54,167 nt of DNA from Mesorhizobium tianshanense. Lineage in GTDB: Bacteria; Pseudomonadota; Alphaproteobacteria; Rhizobiales; Rhizobiaceae. The stretch spans positions 9,733-63,899 of the forward strand of contig NZ_VLKT01000045.1 of assembly GCF_007830515.1 (NCBI RefSeq), given 5' to 3'. The position numbers were made by a program, and so were the translations under genes. The notes beneath the pieces are model-generated. The model was not told where the DNA came from, searched no databases, and saw only the letters and a program-made list of their open reading frames with translations. Below are positions 35,799 through 43,991 of the stretch, one piece after another (position 1 is the stretch's first letter; every line of letters begins with the position of its first letter).

Positions 35799-36833
35799 TC
35801 AGACCGCGGGCGGGCTGAGCCTGGCGAAGGCTTCCTGCCGGCGATACGGAAAATACGGATAGGGCGCGGTGACTTCGCTTGCCGCGTCGAGCTTCTTCAT
35901 CTGGTCTGATGTCAATGACCAGCCGACGGCGCCGAGGTTCTGACGAAGCTGTTCCTCGTTGCGCGCGCCGATGATGACGGAGGCGACGGTCGGCCGCTGC
36001 AGCAGCCAGTTGATGGCGATCTGCGGCACGGTCTTGCCGGTTTCCCCGGCTATCGCGTCGAGCGCATCGACAACCCGGTAGAGTTGATCGTCCTCGACCG
36101 GTGGACCGAAGCTTGCCGTGTCGTGCAGCCGGCTCTTTTCCGGCAGCGGCTCGCCGCGGCGGACCTTGCCGGTCAGGCGGCCCCAGCCGAGCGGACTCCA
36201 CACCAGCGCACCGACACCCTGGTCGAGGCCGAGCGGCATCAACTCCCATTCATAGTCGCGCCCGACTAGCGAGTAGTAGACCTGATGGGCGACGTAGCGC
36301 GGATAGCCATGCCTGTCGGCCAGGCCGAGCGACTTCATCACTTGCCAGCCCGAAAAATTGGAGACGCCGACATAACGCAGCTTGCCGGCGCGCAGGAGAC
36401 TGTCCAGCGTCGACAGCACCTCCTCGATCGGCGTTGCGGCGTCGAAAGCGTGCAGTTGCAGCAGGTCGATGTAATCGGTGCCGAGACGCTTCAGCGCGTC
36501 CTCGACGGCCTTGATGAGGCGCGAACGGGACGAGCCAGCATCGTCGGGTCCGTCACCCATCGGCAGTGAGGTCTTGGTCGAGATCAGCACGGCATCGCGG
36601 CGGCCCTTGACGGCCGCGCCGAGCACCTCTTCGGAGGCGCCATTCGAATAGACGTCGGCGGTGTCGAACAGGTTGACGCCGGCCTCCAGGCAAATGTCGA
36701 CCAGCCGCCGTGCCTCCTTCGCATCGCTGTTGCCCCAGGCGCCGAACAGCGGGCCTGAACCGCCGAAGGTTCCGGCGCCGAACGAGAGCGCCGGGACCTT
36801 CAAGCCCGAGGCGCCAAGACGTCGATAATCCAT
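35799..36833 (-). CDS. Aldo/keto reductase
   Basis: A 344-residue NADPH-dependent oxidoreductase. The TIM-barrel AKR signatures are FDTADVYSNGASEEVLG (with the catalytic Tyr), VLISTKTSL (Lys), DYIDLLQLHAFD (His) and the cofactor site SVIIGARNEEQLRQNL. It resembles the general stress/YajO-like branch rather than steroid reductases. ATG 36833 has CAGGAGA upstream. The much longer frame reaching 37169 runs through the neighbouring MFS gene and is not real. The substrate is unknown. It is 40 bases downstream of the MFS gene on the same strand and may be co-transcribed with it. Confidence 0.93.
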   Translation of the reverse strand: MDYRRLGASGLKVPALSFGAGTFGGSGPLFGAWGNSDAKEARRLVDICLEAGVNLFDTADVYSNGASEEVLGAAVKGRRDAVLISTKTSLPMGDGPDDAGSSRSRLIKAVEDALKRLGTDYIDLLQLHAFDAATPIEEVLSTLDSLLRAGKLRYVGVSNFSGWQVMKSLGLADRHGYPRYVAHQVYYSLVGRDYEWELMPLGLDQGVGALVWSPLGWGRLTGKVRRGEPLPEKSRLHDTASFGPPVEDDQLYRVVDALDAIAGETGKTVPQIAINWLLQRPTVASVIIGARNEEQLRQNLGAVGWSLTSDQMKKLDAASEVTAPYPYFPYRRQEAFARLSPPAV

Positions 36834-36873
36834 CTTTTTTCTCCTGTGATGTCTAAAAGGATTCGTCGGGTTG

Positions 36874-38052
36874 CTACGAGCAGGCGGTTGCCGGTTCACC
36901 GAGCGTCGGGCGATCGAAGCGCAGCGCCAGCGCTGCCACGGCCAATGCCGAGAGTGGCAGCAGCGCAGCGACCCAGGTGATGGCGCCGAGGCCGGGACCG
37001 TGGGCGATGACCACGCCGCCGAGCCAGGCGCCGGCGGCATTGCCGAGATTGAAGGCGGCGATGTTGAAGGATGAGGCGAGGCTCTGGCCGGCGCCTTCAG
37101 CCTTTTCCAGCACCCACATCTGCAGCGGCGCCACGGTTGCGAAGGCGGCGGCGCCGAGCAGGCCGACAAAGATGACGGCCATCGCCTGGCTATGCAGGGC
37201 GAAGGTCATCGTGCCGAGCACCAGCGCCAGCACGACGAGGCTGCCGAGAACCGAAGGCACCAGCCAGCGGTCGGCGAACTTGCCGCCGAGCAGATTGCCG
37301 GCAATGAGGCCGCCGCCGAAGACAAGCAGGATCGGCGACACTGCTGCTTCCCCAAAACCGGTGATCTCGGTCAGCAACGGGGCGATATAGGTGAAGACGG
37401 CGAAGACGCCGGCATAGCCAAGCACTGTGGTGGCGAAACCGAGCAGGACCGGCGCACGGCCGAGCACGGCGAGATCGCCGCGCAGGTCGCTCTTTTCCTG
37501 CGCCGCCTTGCCGCGTGGCACCAAGAGCAGAATGATGGCGAAGGCCGCTATCCCGACCAGGGTCACCGCCCAGAAGGTCGCGCGCCAGCCGAAGGCCTGG
37601 CCGAGCCAGGTGCCGAAGGGCACGCCGAGAATGTTGGCGATGGTCAGGCCGGTGAACATCAGGGCAATCGCCGAGGCCTTCTTGTTGGGCGGCACCAGTC
37701 CCGTCGCCACCACCGAGCCGACGCCGAAGAAGGTGCCGTGGGCAAAGGCGGTGAGCACGCGGGCACCCATCAGCGTCCAGTAGTCGGGGGCGAGTGCACA
37801 GGCGAGGTTGCCCAGCGTGAAGATCGCCATCAGCGCCAGAAGCACGGTCTTGCGCGGCCAGCGGCCGGTGGCGATCGTCAGCAGCGGCGCGCCGATGACG
37901 ACGCCCAGCGCATAGCCAGAAATCAGCTGGCCGGCGGCCGAGATCGTGACGCCGAGATCGGTGCTGACGTCGAGCAGCAGGCCCATGATGACGAATTCGG
38001 TGACACCGATGCCGAAGGCACCGGCGGCGAGGGCATAAAGAGCGAGAGGCAT
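36874..38052 (-). CDS. MFS exporter, DHA1 / AraJ-like
   Basis: A 392-residue protein with about 12 transmembrane helices. The start MPLALYALAAGAFGIGVTEF fits DHA1 proteins of the AraJ/YdhP branch, followed by GLLLDVSTDLGVTISAAGQL. The loop 2-3 region has ATGRWPRKTV, and motif C-like sequence GVGSVVATGLVPP follows. These exporters move sugars, drugs or small metabolites. ATG 38052 has GGAAGGT upstream; the longer frame to 38493 is antisense to the LysR gene. It is divergent from that regulator, which likely controls it, and is followed by an aldo/keto reductase, which suggests a small detoxification or metabolite-efflux unit. Confidence 0.9.
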   Translation of the reverse strand: MPLALYALAAGAFGIGVTEFVIMGLLLDVSTDLGVTISAAGQLISGYALGVVIGAPLLTIATGRWPRKTVLLALMAIFTLGNLACALAPDYWTLMGARVLTAFAHGTFFGVGSVVATGLVPPNKKASAIALMFTGLTIANILGVPFGTWLGQAFGWRATFWAVTLVGIAAFAIILLLVPRGKAAQEKSDLRGDLAVLGRAPVLLGFATTVLGYAGVFAVFTYIAPLLTEITGFGEAAVSPILLVFGGGLIAGNLLGGKFADRWLVPSVLGSLVVLALVLGTMTFALHSQAMAVIFVGLLGAAAFATVAPLQMWVLEKAEGAGQSLASSFNIAAFNLGNAAGAWLGGVVIAHGPGLGAITWVAALLPLSALAVAALALRFDRPTLGEPATACS

Positions 38053-38174
38053 GGTGACCTTCCGGTTCGGTTGATGGCCGTTTTGCGACGGGGCGCCCGT
38101 TTCCTGCCGCGCCCCGATCCGGAAGATCGTGTCGCGATGTGCTGTGAACCAGCCTTGCGCTGGGCACATTGTCT

Positions 38175-38189
38175 GTGAAATAGATTCAC
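38175..38189. promoter_or_regulatory. Dyad just upstream of the LysR start
   Basis: GTGAAATAGATTCAC has five-base arms (GTGAA/TTCAC) around a five-base centre, ending two bases before the LysR ATG. This symmetry fits a LysR-type binding site and would allow autorepression. Confidence 0.45.
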
Positions 38190-38191
38190 GA

Positions 38192-39100
38192 ATGGCGAGA
38201 CCCGACATCAACCGCTCCGGCGAGATCGAAGTGTTCGTCCGCGTCGTCGAAGCGGGCAGCTTTTCGGCCGCCGCCCGCGCGTTGCGGATGACGCCGTCGG
38301 CGGTGAGCAAGCTAATCGCGCGGCTGGAAGCCCGTCTTGGTGCACGGCTGGTCAGCCGTTCGACGCGCAAGCTGCAACTGACACCGGAGGGAGCGGCCTT
38401 CTTCGACAGTGGCGTGCGCATCCTGGCCGACATGGCTTCAGCCGAGCGCGAGGCGGCGGCGGGCGCAGCACCCCGCGGCCGGCTGCGCGTCAACAGCTAC
38501 GTGCCTTTCGGGCAGCACCGGCTGATCCCGCTTTTGCCGCGTTTCCTCGAACGCTATCCGGAAATCGCCATCGATCTGGTTTTGACCGATAGTGTCATCG
38601 ACCTGATGGAGGAGCGTGCCGATGTCGCCATCCGCGCCGGGCCGCTCGGCGAATCACGGTTGGTGGCGCGCAAGCTCGGGCAAAGTCCGGTGGTCGTCGT
38701 CGCCGCGCCATCCTACCTCAGGACGCACGGCATGCCCCGGACGCCGGCCGATCTCGATCATCACAACCGGATGGGCTTCTGCTTCGTGCGCCATCTCGAC
38801 GGCTGGCCTTTCGTGGGCGCAACCGGCGAGGCCGTAGTCGTCCCGATCACCGGAAATGCGCTGGTCAGCGATGGCGAGGCGATGCGGCTGATGGCACTCT
38901 CCGGGACGGGCATCGCCCGGCTGGCGCGCTGGCACGTGGAGCCCGACATCGCCGCCGGGCGGCTGGTGCCGCTGCTGGAGGACTTCAACCCCGGCGACGA
39001 GGAGCTTACCCATGCTGTCTATGTCGGGCAGGGCAAGCATTTGCCGGCACGGGTGAGGGCCTTTCTCGATTTTTTGGTCGAGACTGTCCGGTTGGGCTGA
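38192..39100 (+). CDS. LysR family transcriptional regulator
   Basis: A 302-residue regulator. The winged helix-turn-helix is at residues 9-67: EIEVFVRVVEAGSFSAAARA then MTPSAVSKLIARLEARLGARL. A type-2 periplasmic-binding-like effector domain follows, with RLRVNSYVPFGQHRLIPLLP, EIAIDLVLTDSVIDLMEERAD and GPLGESRLVARKLG. This is the large CrgA/DmlR-like branch. It is divergent from an MFS exporter with 139 bases between starts, so it probably controls that gene; the effector is unknown. ATG 38192 is preferred over an upstream frame from 38129, because the dyad described above lies between them. Confidence 0.93.
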   Translation: MARPDINRSGEIEVFVRVVEAGSFSAAARALRMTPSAVSKLIARLEARLGARLVSRSTRKLQLTPEGAAFFDSGVRILADMASAEREAAAGAAPRGRLRVNSYVPFGQHRLIPLLPRFLERYPEIAIDLVLTDSVIDLMEERADVAIRAGPLGESRLVARKLGQSPVVVVAAPSYLRTHGMPRTPADLDHHNRMGFCFVRHLDGWPFVGATGEAVVVPITGNALVSDGEAMRLMALSGTGIARLARWHVEPDIAAGRLVPLLEDFNPGDEELTHAVYVGQGKHLPARVRAFLDFLVETVRLG

Positions 39101-39135
39101 ACGGGAATCAACAGGCCTGTGGTCGGGCCTGTCCG

Positions 39136-39798
39136 CTAACGGCTGCCGAAAATCGCCGAGCCGACCCTGACGCTGGTTGCGCCGAAGGCGATCGCCGTCT
39201 CGTAATCGCCTGACATGCCCATCGAGAGCTTTTCGAGACCGGCCTCGCGCGCAAGTTTCTCCAGCAGCGCAAAATGCGGGCCGGGATTCTCGTCGGCCGG
39301 CGGAATGCACATCAGGCCCTCGATGACGAGGCCATGAACAGTGCGGCAGCGGGCGACGAAGGCGACGGCCTCGCGCGGTTCGATGCCGGCCTTTTGCGGT
39401 TCCGAGCCTGTGTTGACCTGAACGTAGAGGCCTGGTGACCGGCCTTGTCTGGCGATTTCCTTGGCGAGTTCGGCCGCGATCTTCTCGCGATCGACCGTCT
39501 CGATGACGTCGAACAGCGCGACCGCTTCCTTCGCCTTGTTCGATTGCAGCGGACCGATCAGATGCAGCTCGATGCCGGGGAAGGCTTGCTTCAACGCCGG
39601 CCATTTGGCTTGTGCTTCCTGCACGCGGTTTTCGCCGAAGATGCGCTGGCCGGCCTCGATGACCGGGCCGATATCGGCGGCGTCGAACGTCTTCGAGACC
39701 GCGACCAGCGTCACAGCGCCGGCTTGCCGCCCCGCCTCGCACTCGGCGGCGGCGATCTTCGCCTTGACCGTGAAAAGCTCTTCGACGGGGCTCGCCAT
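39136..39798 (-). CDS. YggS/PLPBP family pyridoxal phosphate homeostasis protein
   Basis: A 220-residue single-domain PLP protein with the alanine-racemase-like barrel fold. The cofactor Lys is Lys36 in LVAVSKTFDA. Other family blocks are FGENRVQEAQAKWPAL, ELHLIGPLQSNKAKEA, YVQVNTGSEPQKAGI and a late LSMGMSGDYETAIAFGATSV. The family buffers free PLP and affects amino-acid metabolism rather than acting as an enzyme. It is convergent with the LysR gene and divergent from leuS. The length is normal and no partner gene is adjacent. Confidence 0.95.
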   Translation of the reverse strand: MASPVEELFTVKAKIAAAECEAGRQAGAVTLVAVSKTFDAADIGPVIEAGQRIFGENRVQEAQAKWPALKQAFPGIELHLIGPLQSNKAKEAVALFDVIETVDREKIAAELAKEIARQGRSPGLYVQVNTGSEPQKAGIEPREAVAFVARCRTVHGLVIEGLMCIPPADENPGPHFALLEKLAREAGLEKLSMGMSGDYETAIAFGATSVRVGSAIFGSR

Positions 39799-39945
39799 GC
39801 CTATATCCTGACTCTGGTTTTAATCACGGGCGGGACGCTGCAGTTGACGGTTCCGGCAATCCATGGTGAACACCGCAACGACATTTCCCTCGGCCGCCGG
39901 GCACTGACCGGCGGTTCGCGCATGCTTTTAAGTGAAAAACATCCG

Positions 39946-42585
39946 ATGGCAACCGAACGATACAATCCACGCGCGACAGAGCCCAAATGGCAGAAGGCCT
40001 GGGACGCCAAGAAGCTGTTCGAGGCTGACAACGACGACCCGCGTCCGAAATACTACGTGCTGGAGATGTTCCCCTATCCGTCGGGGCGCATCCATATCGG
40101 CCATACCCGCAACTACACGATGGGCGACGTGGTGGCGCGCTACAAGCGGGCCAAGGGTTTTAACGTACTGCACCCCATGGGCTGGGACGCGTTCGGCATG
40201 CCGGCCGAGAACGCGGCGATGCAGAACAAGGTCCATCCCAAGGACTGGACCTACCAGAATATCGCCGCCATGCGCGAGCAGCTCAAGGTCATGGGCCTGT
40301 CGCTTGACTGGGCGCGCGAATTCGCCACCTGCGACGTCGACTACTACCACCGCCAGCAGATGCTGTTCCTCGATTTCGTCGAGAAGGGGCTGGTGGCGCG
40401 CAAATCCTCCAAGGTCAACTGGGACCCGGAGGATATGACGGTGCTCGCCAACGAGCAGGTCATCGACGGCCGCGGCTGGCGCTCGGGCGCGCTGGTCGAA
40501 CAGCGCGAGCTGACGCAGTGGTTCTTCAAGATCACCGACTATGCGCAGGATCTGCTGGATTCGCTCGACCAACTCGACGAATGGCCGGAAAAAGTGAAGC
40601 TGATGCAGCAGAACTGGATCGGCCGCTCGGAAGGGCTGCTGATCCGCTGGCCGCTGGCCACCCCAGATCCTGGCAAGATGGTTGCTGGCGAGCATGAGCT
40701 GGAGGTCTACACGACACGGCCGGACACCATCTTCGGCGCCTCCTTCATGGCGGTCGCCGCCGACCACCCGCTGGCCAAAAAGGCCGCCGAGGACAATCCG
40801 GCGCTGGCAAAGTTCATCGACGAAGTCCATCACATGGGCACTTCGGTGGCAGCACTCGAGACGGCCGAGAAGAAGGGTTTCGATACCGGCATCCGTGTCG
40901 CCCATCCGTTCGACGAGACGTGGACGCTGCCCGTCTACGTCGCCAATTTCGTGCTGATGGATTATGGCACCGGCGCCATCTTCGGCTGCCCGTCCGGTGA
41001 CCAGCGCGACCTCGACTTCGCCAACAGATACGGCCTGCCGGTCATTCCGGTGGTGATGCCGGAAGGCGAGAACCAAGGAAGCTTCCAGATCATCGACGAG
41101 GCCTATGCCGGCGACGGCGTGATGATCAATTCGCGCTTCCTCGACGGCATGAAGCCGGATCAGGCTTTCGACGAGGTGGCGAAGCTGCTGGAACAAAAGA
41201 CCATCGGCAACCGGCCGATGGCCGAGCGCAAGGTGAACTTCCGCCTGCGCGACTGGGGTATTTCGCGCCAGCGCTACTGGGGCTGCCCGATCCCGATGAT
41301 CCATTGCGAGGATTGCGGCGTGGTGCCGGTGCCGAAGGCGGACCTGCCGGTCAGGCTGCCTGATGACATCGAGTTCGACCGGCCGGGCAATCCGCTCGAC
41401 CGCCATCCGACATGGCGGCATGTCAAATGCCCGCAATGCGGCAAGGACGCGCGGCGCGAAACCGACACGATGGACACGTTCGTCGATTCCTCCTGGTATT
41501 TCGTGCGCTTCACCGCACCATGGGCGAACGATCCGACCGATCCCAAGGCAGCCACTGAATGGCTGCCGGTCGACCAATATATCGGCGGTATCGAGCATGC
41601 CATCCTGCATCTGCTCTATTCGCGTTTCTTCACCCGCGCCATGCGCGAGACCGGCCATGTCGATCTCGCCGAGCCGTTCAAGGGCCTTTTCACGCAAGGC
41701 ATGGTGGTGCACGAGACCTATCGGGTCGGCAGTACCTCGAGCGGCCGCTGGCTTGCGCCCAGCGAGGTGCGGCTGGAGGACGTCGACGGCAAGCGCCGCG
41801 CCATCGAAATCGCGACCGGCGAAGAGGCGGTGATCGGTCCGCTCGAAAAAATGTCGAAGTCGAAGAAGAACACGGTGAGCCCGGAAGAGATCACCGACGG
41901 CTACGGCGCCGACACCGCGCGCTGGTTCATGCTGTCGGACTCGCCGCCCGAGCGTGACGTCGAATGGACCGACGAAGGTGCGGCCGGCGCGCATCGCTTC
42001 ATCCAGCGCATCTGGCGCCTGGTGTCGACGGCCGCCGAATCGCTCGCCGGCACCCGGCCGGCGCCGGCAAAGGAGGGCGAGGCGGGCGTCGTTTCCAAGG
42101 CTGCGCACAAAGCATTGAAATCGGTCGGCGAGGATATCGAAAAGCTCGCCTTCAACCGCGCCATCGCCCGCATCTACGAGCTCGCCAACGCGCTCGCCAC
42201 GCCGCTCAACGAGGCGGCTGAAGGCAAGGCCGATCCGGCGCTCGAGGCCGCTTGTCGGCAAGGCGTCGAGATCCTCGTCCATCTGATCGCGCCGGTCATG
42301 CCGCATCTGGCGGAAGAATGCTGGCATACGCTCGGTGGCAGCGATCTGGTAGCCGAACGGCCCTGGCCGGCCTATGACCCGTCGCTTGTCGTCGACAGCG
42401 AGATCGTGCTGCCGGTCCAGGTCAACGGCAAGAAGCGTGGGGATTTGACAATTTCCCGTGACGCAGACCAAGGTGCGGTCGAAAAAGCGGTTCTGGCCCT
42501 CGACTTCGTGCAGAAAGCGCTCGAAGGTAAGGCGCCGCACAAGGTGATCATCGTCCCGCAGAGGATCGTCAATGTCGTTGCCTGA
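39946..42585 (+). CDS. leuS: Leucyl-tRNA synthetase
   Basis: An 879-residue class I synthetase, close to the E. coli length of 860. HIGH is at residues 50-53 (GRIHIGHTRNY) and the KMSKS loop at 635-639. Between them lies the CP1 editing domain with ETAEKKGFDTGIRVAHPF and DYGTGAIFGCPSGDQRD, which hydrolyses misloaded tRNA. The tRNA-binding C-terminus ends with KALEGKAPHKVIIVPQR. ATG 39946 gives MATERYNPRA, as in related proteins. An ATG at 39922 and a longer frame from 39445 are not supported. No T-box-like leader is visible in the 147 bases before it. It overlaps the start of lptE by 14 bases. Confidence 0.97.
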   Translation: MATERYNPRATEPKWQKAWDAKKLFEADNDDPRPKYYVLEMFPYPSGRIHIGHTRNYTMGDVVARYKRAKGFNVLHPMGWDAFGMPAENAAMQNKVHPKDWTYQNIAAMREQLKVMGLSLDWAREFATCDVDYYHRQQMLFLDFVEKGLVARKSSKVNWDPEDMTVLANEQVIDGRGWRSGALVEQRELTQWFFKITDYAQDLLDSLDQLDEWPEKVKLMQQNWIGRSEGLLIRWPLATPDPGKMVAGEHELEVYTTRPDTIFGASFMAVAADHPLAKKAAEDNPALAKFIDEVHHMGTSVAALETAEKKGFDTGIRVAHPFDETWTLPVYVANFVLMDYGTGAIFGCPSGDQRDLDFANRYGLPVIPVVMPEGENQGSFQIIDEAYAGDGVMINSRFLDGMKPDQAFDEVAKLLEQKTIGNRPMAERKVNFRLRDWGISRQRYWGCPIPMIHCEDCGVVPVPKADLPVRLPDDIEFDRPGNPLDRHPTWRHVKCPQCGKDARRETDTMDTFVDSSWYFVRFTAPWANDPTDPKAATEWLPVDQYIGGIEHAILHLLYSRFFTRAMRETGHVDLAEPFKGLFTQGMVVHETYRVGSTSSGRWLAPSEVRLEDVDGKRRAIEIATGEEAVIGPLEKMSKSKKNTVSPEEITDGYGADTARWFMLSDSPPERDVEWTDEGAAGAHRFIQRIWRLVSTAAESLAGTRPAPAKEGEAGVVSKAAHKALKSVGEDIEKLAFNRAIARIYELANALATPLNEAAEGKADPALEAACRQGVEILVHLIAPVMPHLAEECWHTLGGSDLVAERPWPAYDPSLVVDSEIVLPVQVNGKKRGDLTISRDADQGAVEKAVLALDFVQKALEGKAPHKVIIVPQRIVNVVA

Positions 42586-43159
42586 TCCGAGGAAGACAGA
42601 AGTGACGCATTTGCTGCGCCGTGCAGCGCTCTGCGGCCTGATCGCTTCCGTTGCGCTGGTTTCGGCCTGCACGGTGCGCCCGCTCTATTCGAGCGCGCCG
42701 CTGTCCGCCGGCTCGCAAGCCGGGGCTGCCGCCGAGCTCCGATCCATCTCGATCAAGCCGGTCGAGACCCGCTACGCCCAGCAGGTCCGCAACAATCTGA
42801 TCTTCGCGCTCGGCCAAGGTGCGGGCGAGCCGGGTTCGCCGGCCTATTCGCTCGATCTCGGCGTCACCGAACTTGTCGAGTCCGAGGCATTTGTGCGAAC
42901 CCAGACCGATGAAAACGAGCCGACGGCGGGCACGGTGACACTGACCGCGTCCTATGCGCTGACCGACGCCAAGACCGGCTCGACCATCGCGACCGGCAGG
43001 CGCTCGATAACCTCGTCCTTCGACAAGCCGCGTCAGGAGTTCGCCTCCTACAGGGCGCAGATCGACGCCGAGAACCGCGCGGCGCGCGAACTGGCGGATC
43101 TGTTGCGCCTGTCGATCGCCCAGGATCTGGTCAAGCACGGCAAGACAGCGGCAGGATAG
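42572..43159 (+). CDS. lptE: LPS-assembly lipoprotein LptE
   Basis: A 195-residue lipoprotein. A long N-terminal signal (LLRRAALCGLIASVALVSAC) ends in the lipobox LVSAC, so Cys33 would be lipidated and retained at the outer membrane. After it, TVRPLYSS is the usual LptE opening. LptE plugs the LptD barrel that inserts LPS. The frame begins within the last 14 bases of leuS, the usual arrangement in alphaproteobacteria. A GTG at 42602 could be an alternative start, giving a shorter n-region. In many relatives holA follows lptE; here the next gene is a convergent transaldolase-like gene. Confidence 0.9.
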   Translation: MSLPDPRKTEVTHLLRRAALCGLIASVALVSACTVRPLYSSAPLSAGSQAGAAAELRSISIKPVETRYAQQVRNNLIFALGQGAGEPGSPAYSLDLGVTELVESEAFVRTQTDENEPTAGTVTLTASYALTDAKTGSTIATGRRSITSSFDKPRQEFASYRAQIDAENRAARELADLLRLSIAQDLVKHGKTAAG

Positions 43160-43204
43160 CTGCCGCTGCGTACTTTTGAGCGACATGCACTGATTGCATG
43201 GCGC

Positions 43205-43229
43205 AAAAAAAGGCCGGTTGCCCGGCCTT
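43205..43229 (-). terminator. Intrinsic terminator of the transaldolase-like gene
   Basis: The stem AAGGCCGG/CCGGCCTT (43210-43217 and 43222-43229) with a TTGC loop is preceded on the plus strand by seven A residues. Read on the minus strand it is a hairpin followed by a T-run, in the right place to end the gene at 43249-43902. Confidence 0.88.
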
Positions 43230-43248
43230 CTCTAGCAGCATTTGGATT

Positions 43249-43902
43249 TCAACCAATCTTCTGGCCGGTCTTGGCCCAATCGGCCAGGAACTGCTCCAGG
43301 CCCTTGTCGGTCAGCGGGTGCTTGACCAGCGCCTTGAGCGTCGCCGGCGGCGCCGTGATGACGTCGGCGCCGATGAGTGCAGCCTGCTTGACATGGTTCA
43401 CCGTGCGCACCGAGGCGGTCAGGATCTCGGTCTGGAAATCATAATTGTCGTAGATGGTGCGGATGTCCGAAATCAGCTCCATGCCGTCCCAGCCGGTGTC
43501 GTCGATGCGGCCGACGAAGGGCGAGATGAACGAGGCGCCGGCCTTGGCGGCGAGCAGCGCCTGGGTCGCCGAGAAGCAGAGCGTGACGTTGACCATGCGG
43601 CCTTCCGACCGGATATCCTTGCAGGCTCTGAGGCCGTCCAGCGTCAGCGGCACCTTGATACAGACATTGTCGGCGATCCTGGCCAGGATCTTGGCCTCCG
43701 CCATCATGTCCTTGTATTCGGTGGCGACGACTTCGGCCGAGACCGGACCCTTGACGATGTCGCAGATCTCTTTGGTGACGTCGGCAATCTTGCCGCCGGA
43801 TTTGAGGATCAGCGAAGGATTGGTGGTAACGCCGTCGAGCAGCCCCAGATCGTTCAGCTCACGGATTTCCTTGACATCGGCGGTGTCGACAAAAAATTTC
43901 AT
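43249..43902 (-). CDS. Transaldolase-like / fructose-6-phosphate aldolase family protein
   Basis: A 217-residue protein of the short TalC/FSA branch. The opening MKFFVDTADVKEIRELNDLG and GVTTNPSLILKSG are family hallmarks. The Schiff-base Lys is Lys83 in NVCIKVPLT. Later blocks include GASFISPFVGRIDD and DVITAPPATLKAL. Members act either as transaldolase in the pentose phosphate pathway or as fructose-6-phosphate aldolase; the choice cannot be made from sequence by eye. CAGGAGA precedes the ATG; the longer frame to 43986 is not supported. It is divergent from priA with 89 bases between starts and ends in an intrinsic terminator. Confidence 0.92.
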   Translation of the reverse strand: MKFFVDTADVKEIRELNDLGLLDGVTTNPSLILKSGGKIADVTKEICDIVKGPVSAEVVATEYKDMMAEAKILARIADNVCIKVPLTLDGLRACKDIRSEGRMVNVTLCFSATQALLAAKAGASFISPFVGRIDDTGWDGMELISDIRTIYDNYDFQTEILTASVRTVNHVKQAALIGADVITAPPATLKALVKHPLTDKGLEQFLADWAKTGQKIG

Positions 43903-43991
43903 GGGGGTCTCCTGAAGATTTTCATGTGCATGCCATGCACATTCGGGGTCGGCCTTTGCTCTAGACGAAAGTCGGGGCAAGGTCACGCCTC

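Noticed and set aside
36834..37169. Extension of the aldo/keto reductase to 456 residues
   Set aside because: The extra part is antisense-frame sequence of the MFS gene on the same strand, and a good ribosome binding site marks ATG 36833.
39445..39945. N-terminal extension of leuS by 167 codons
   Set aside because: It is antisense to yggS, and the leuS homology begins at MATERYNPR.
39810..39945. T-box leader before leuS
   Set aside because: No specifier loop, conserved T-box sequence or terminator/antiterminator pair is visible, and alphaproteobacteria rarely use T-boxes.
39928..42672. A 914-codon open frame opposite leuS
   Set aside because: Same cause: high GC leaves the antisense frame open. 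The product is Arg/His-rich and domain-free.
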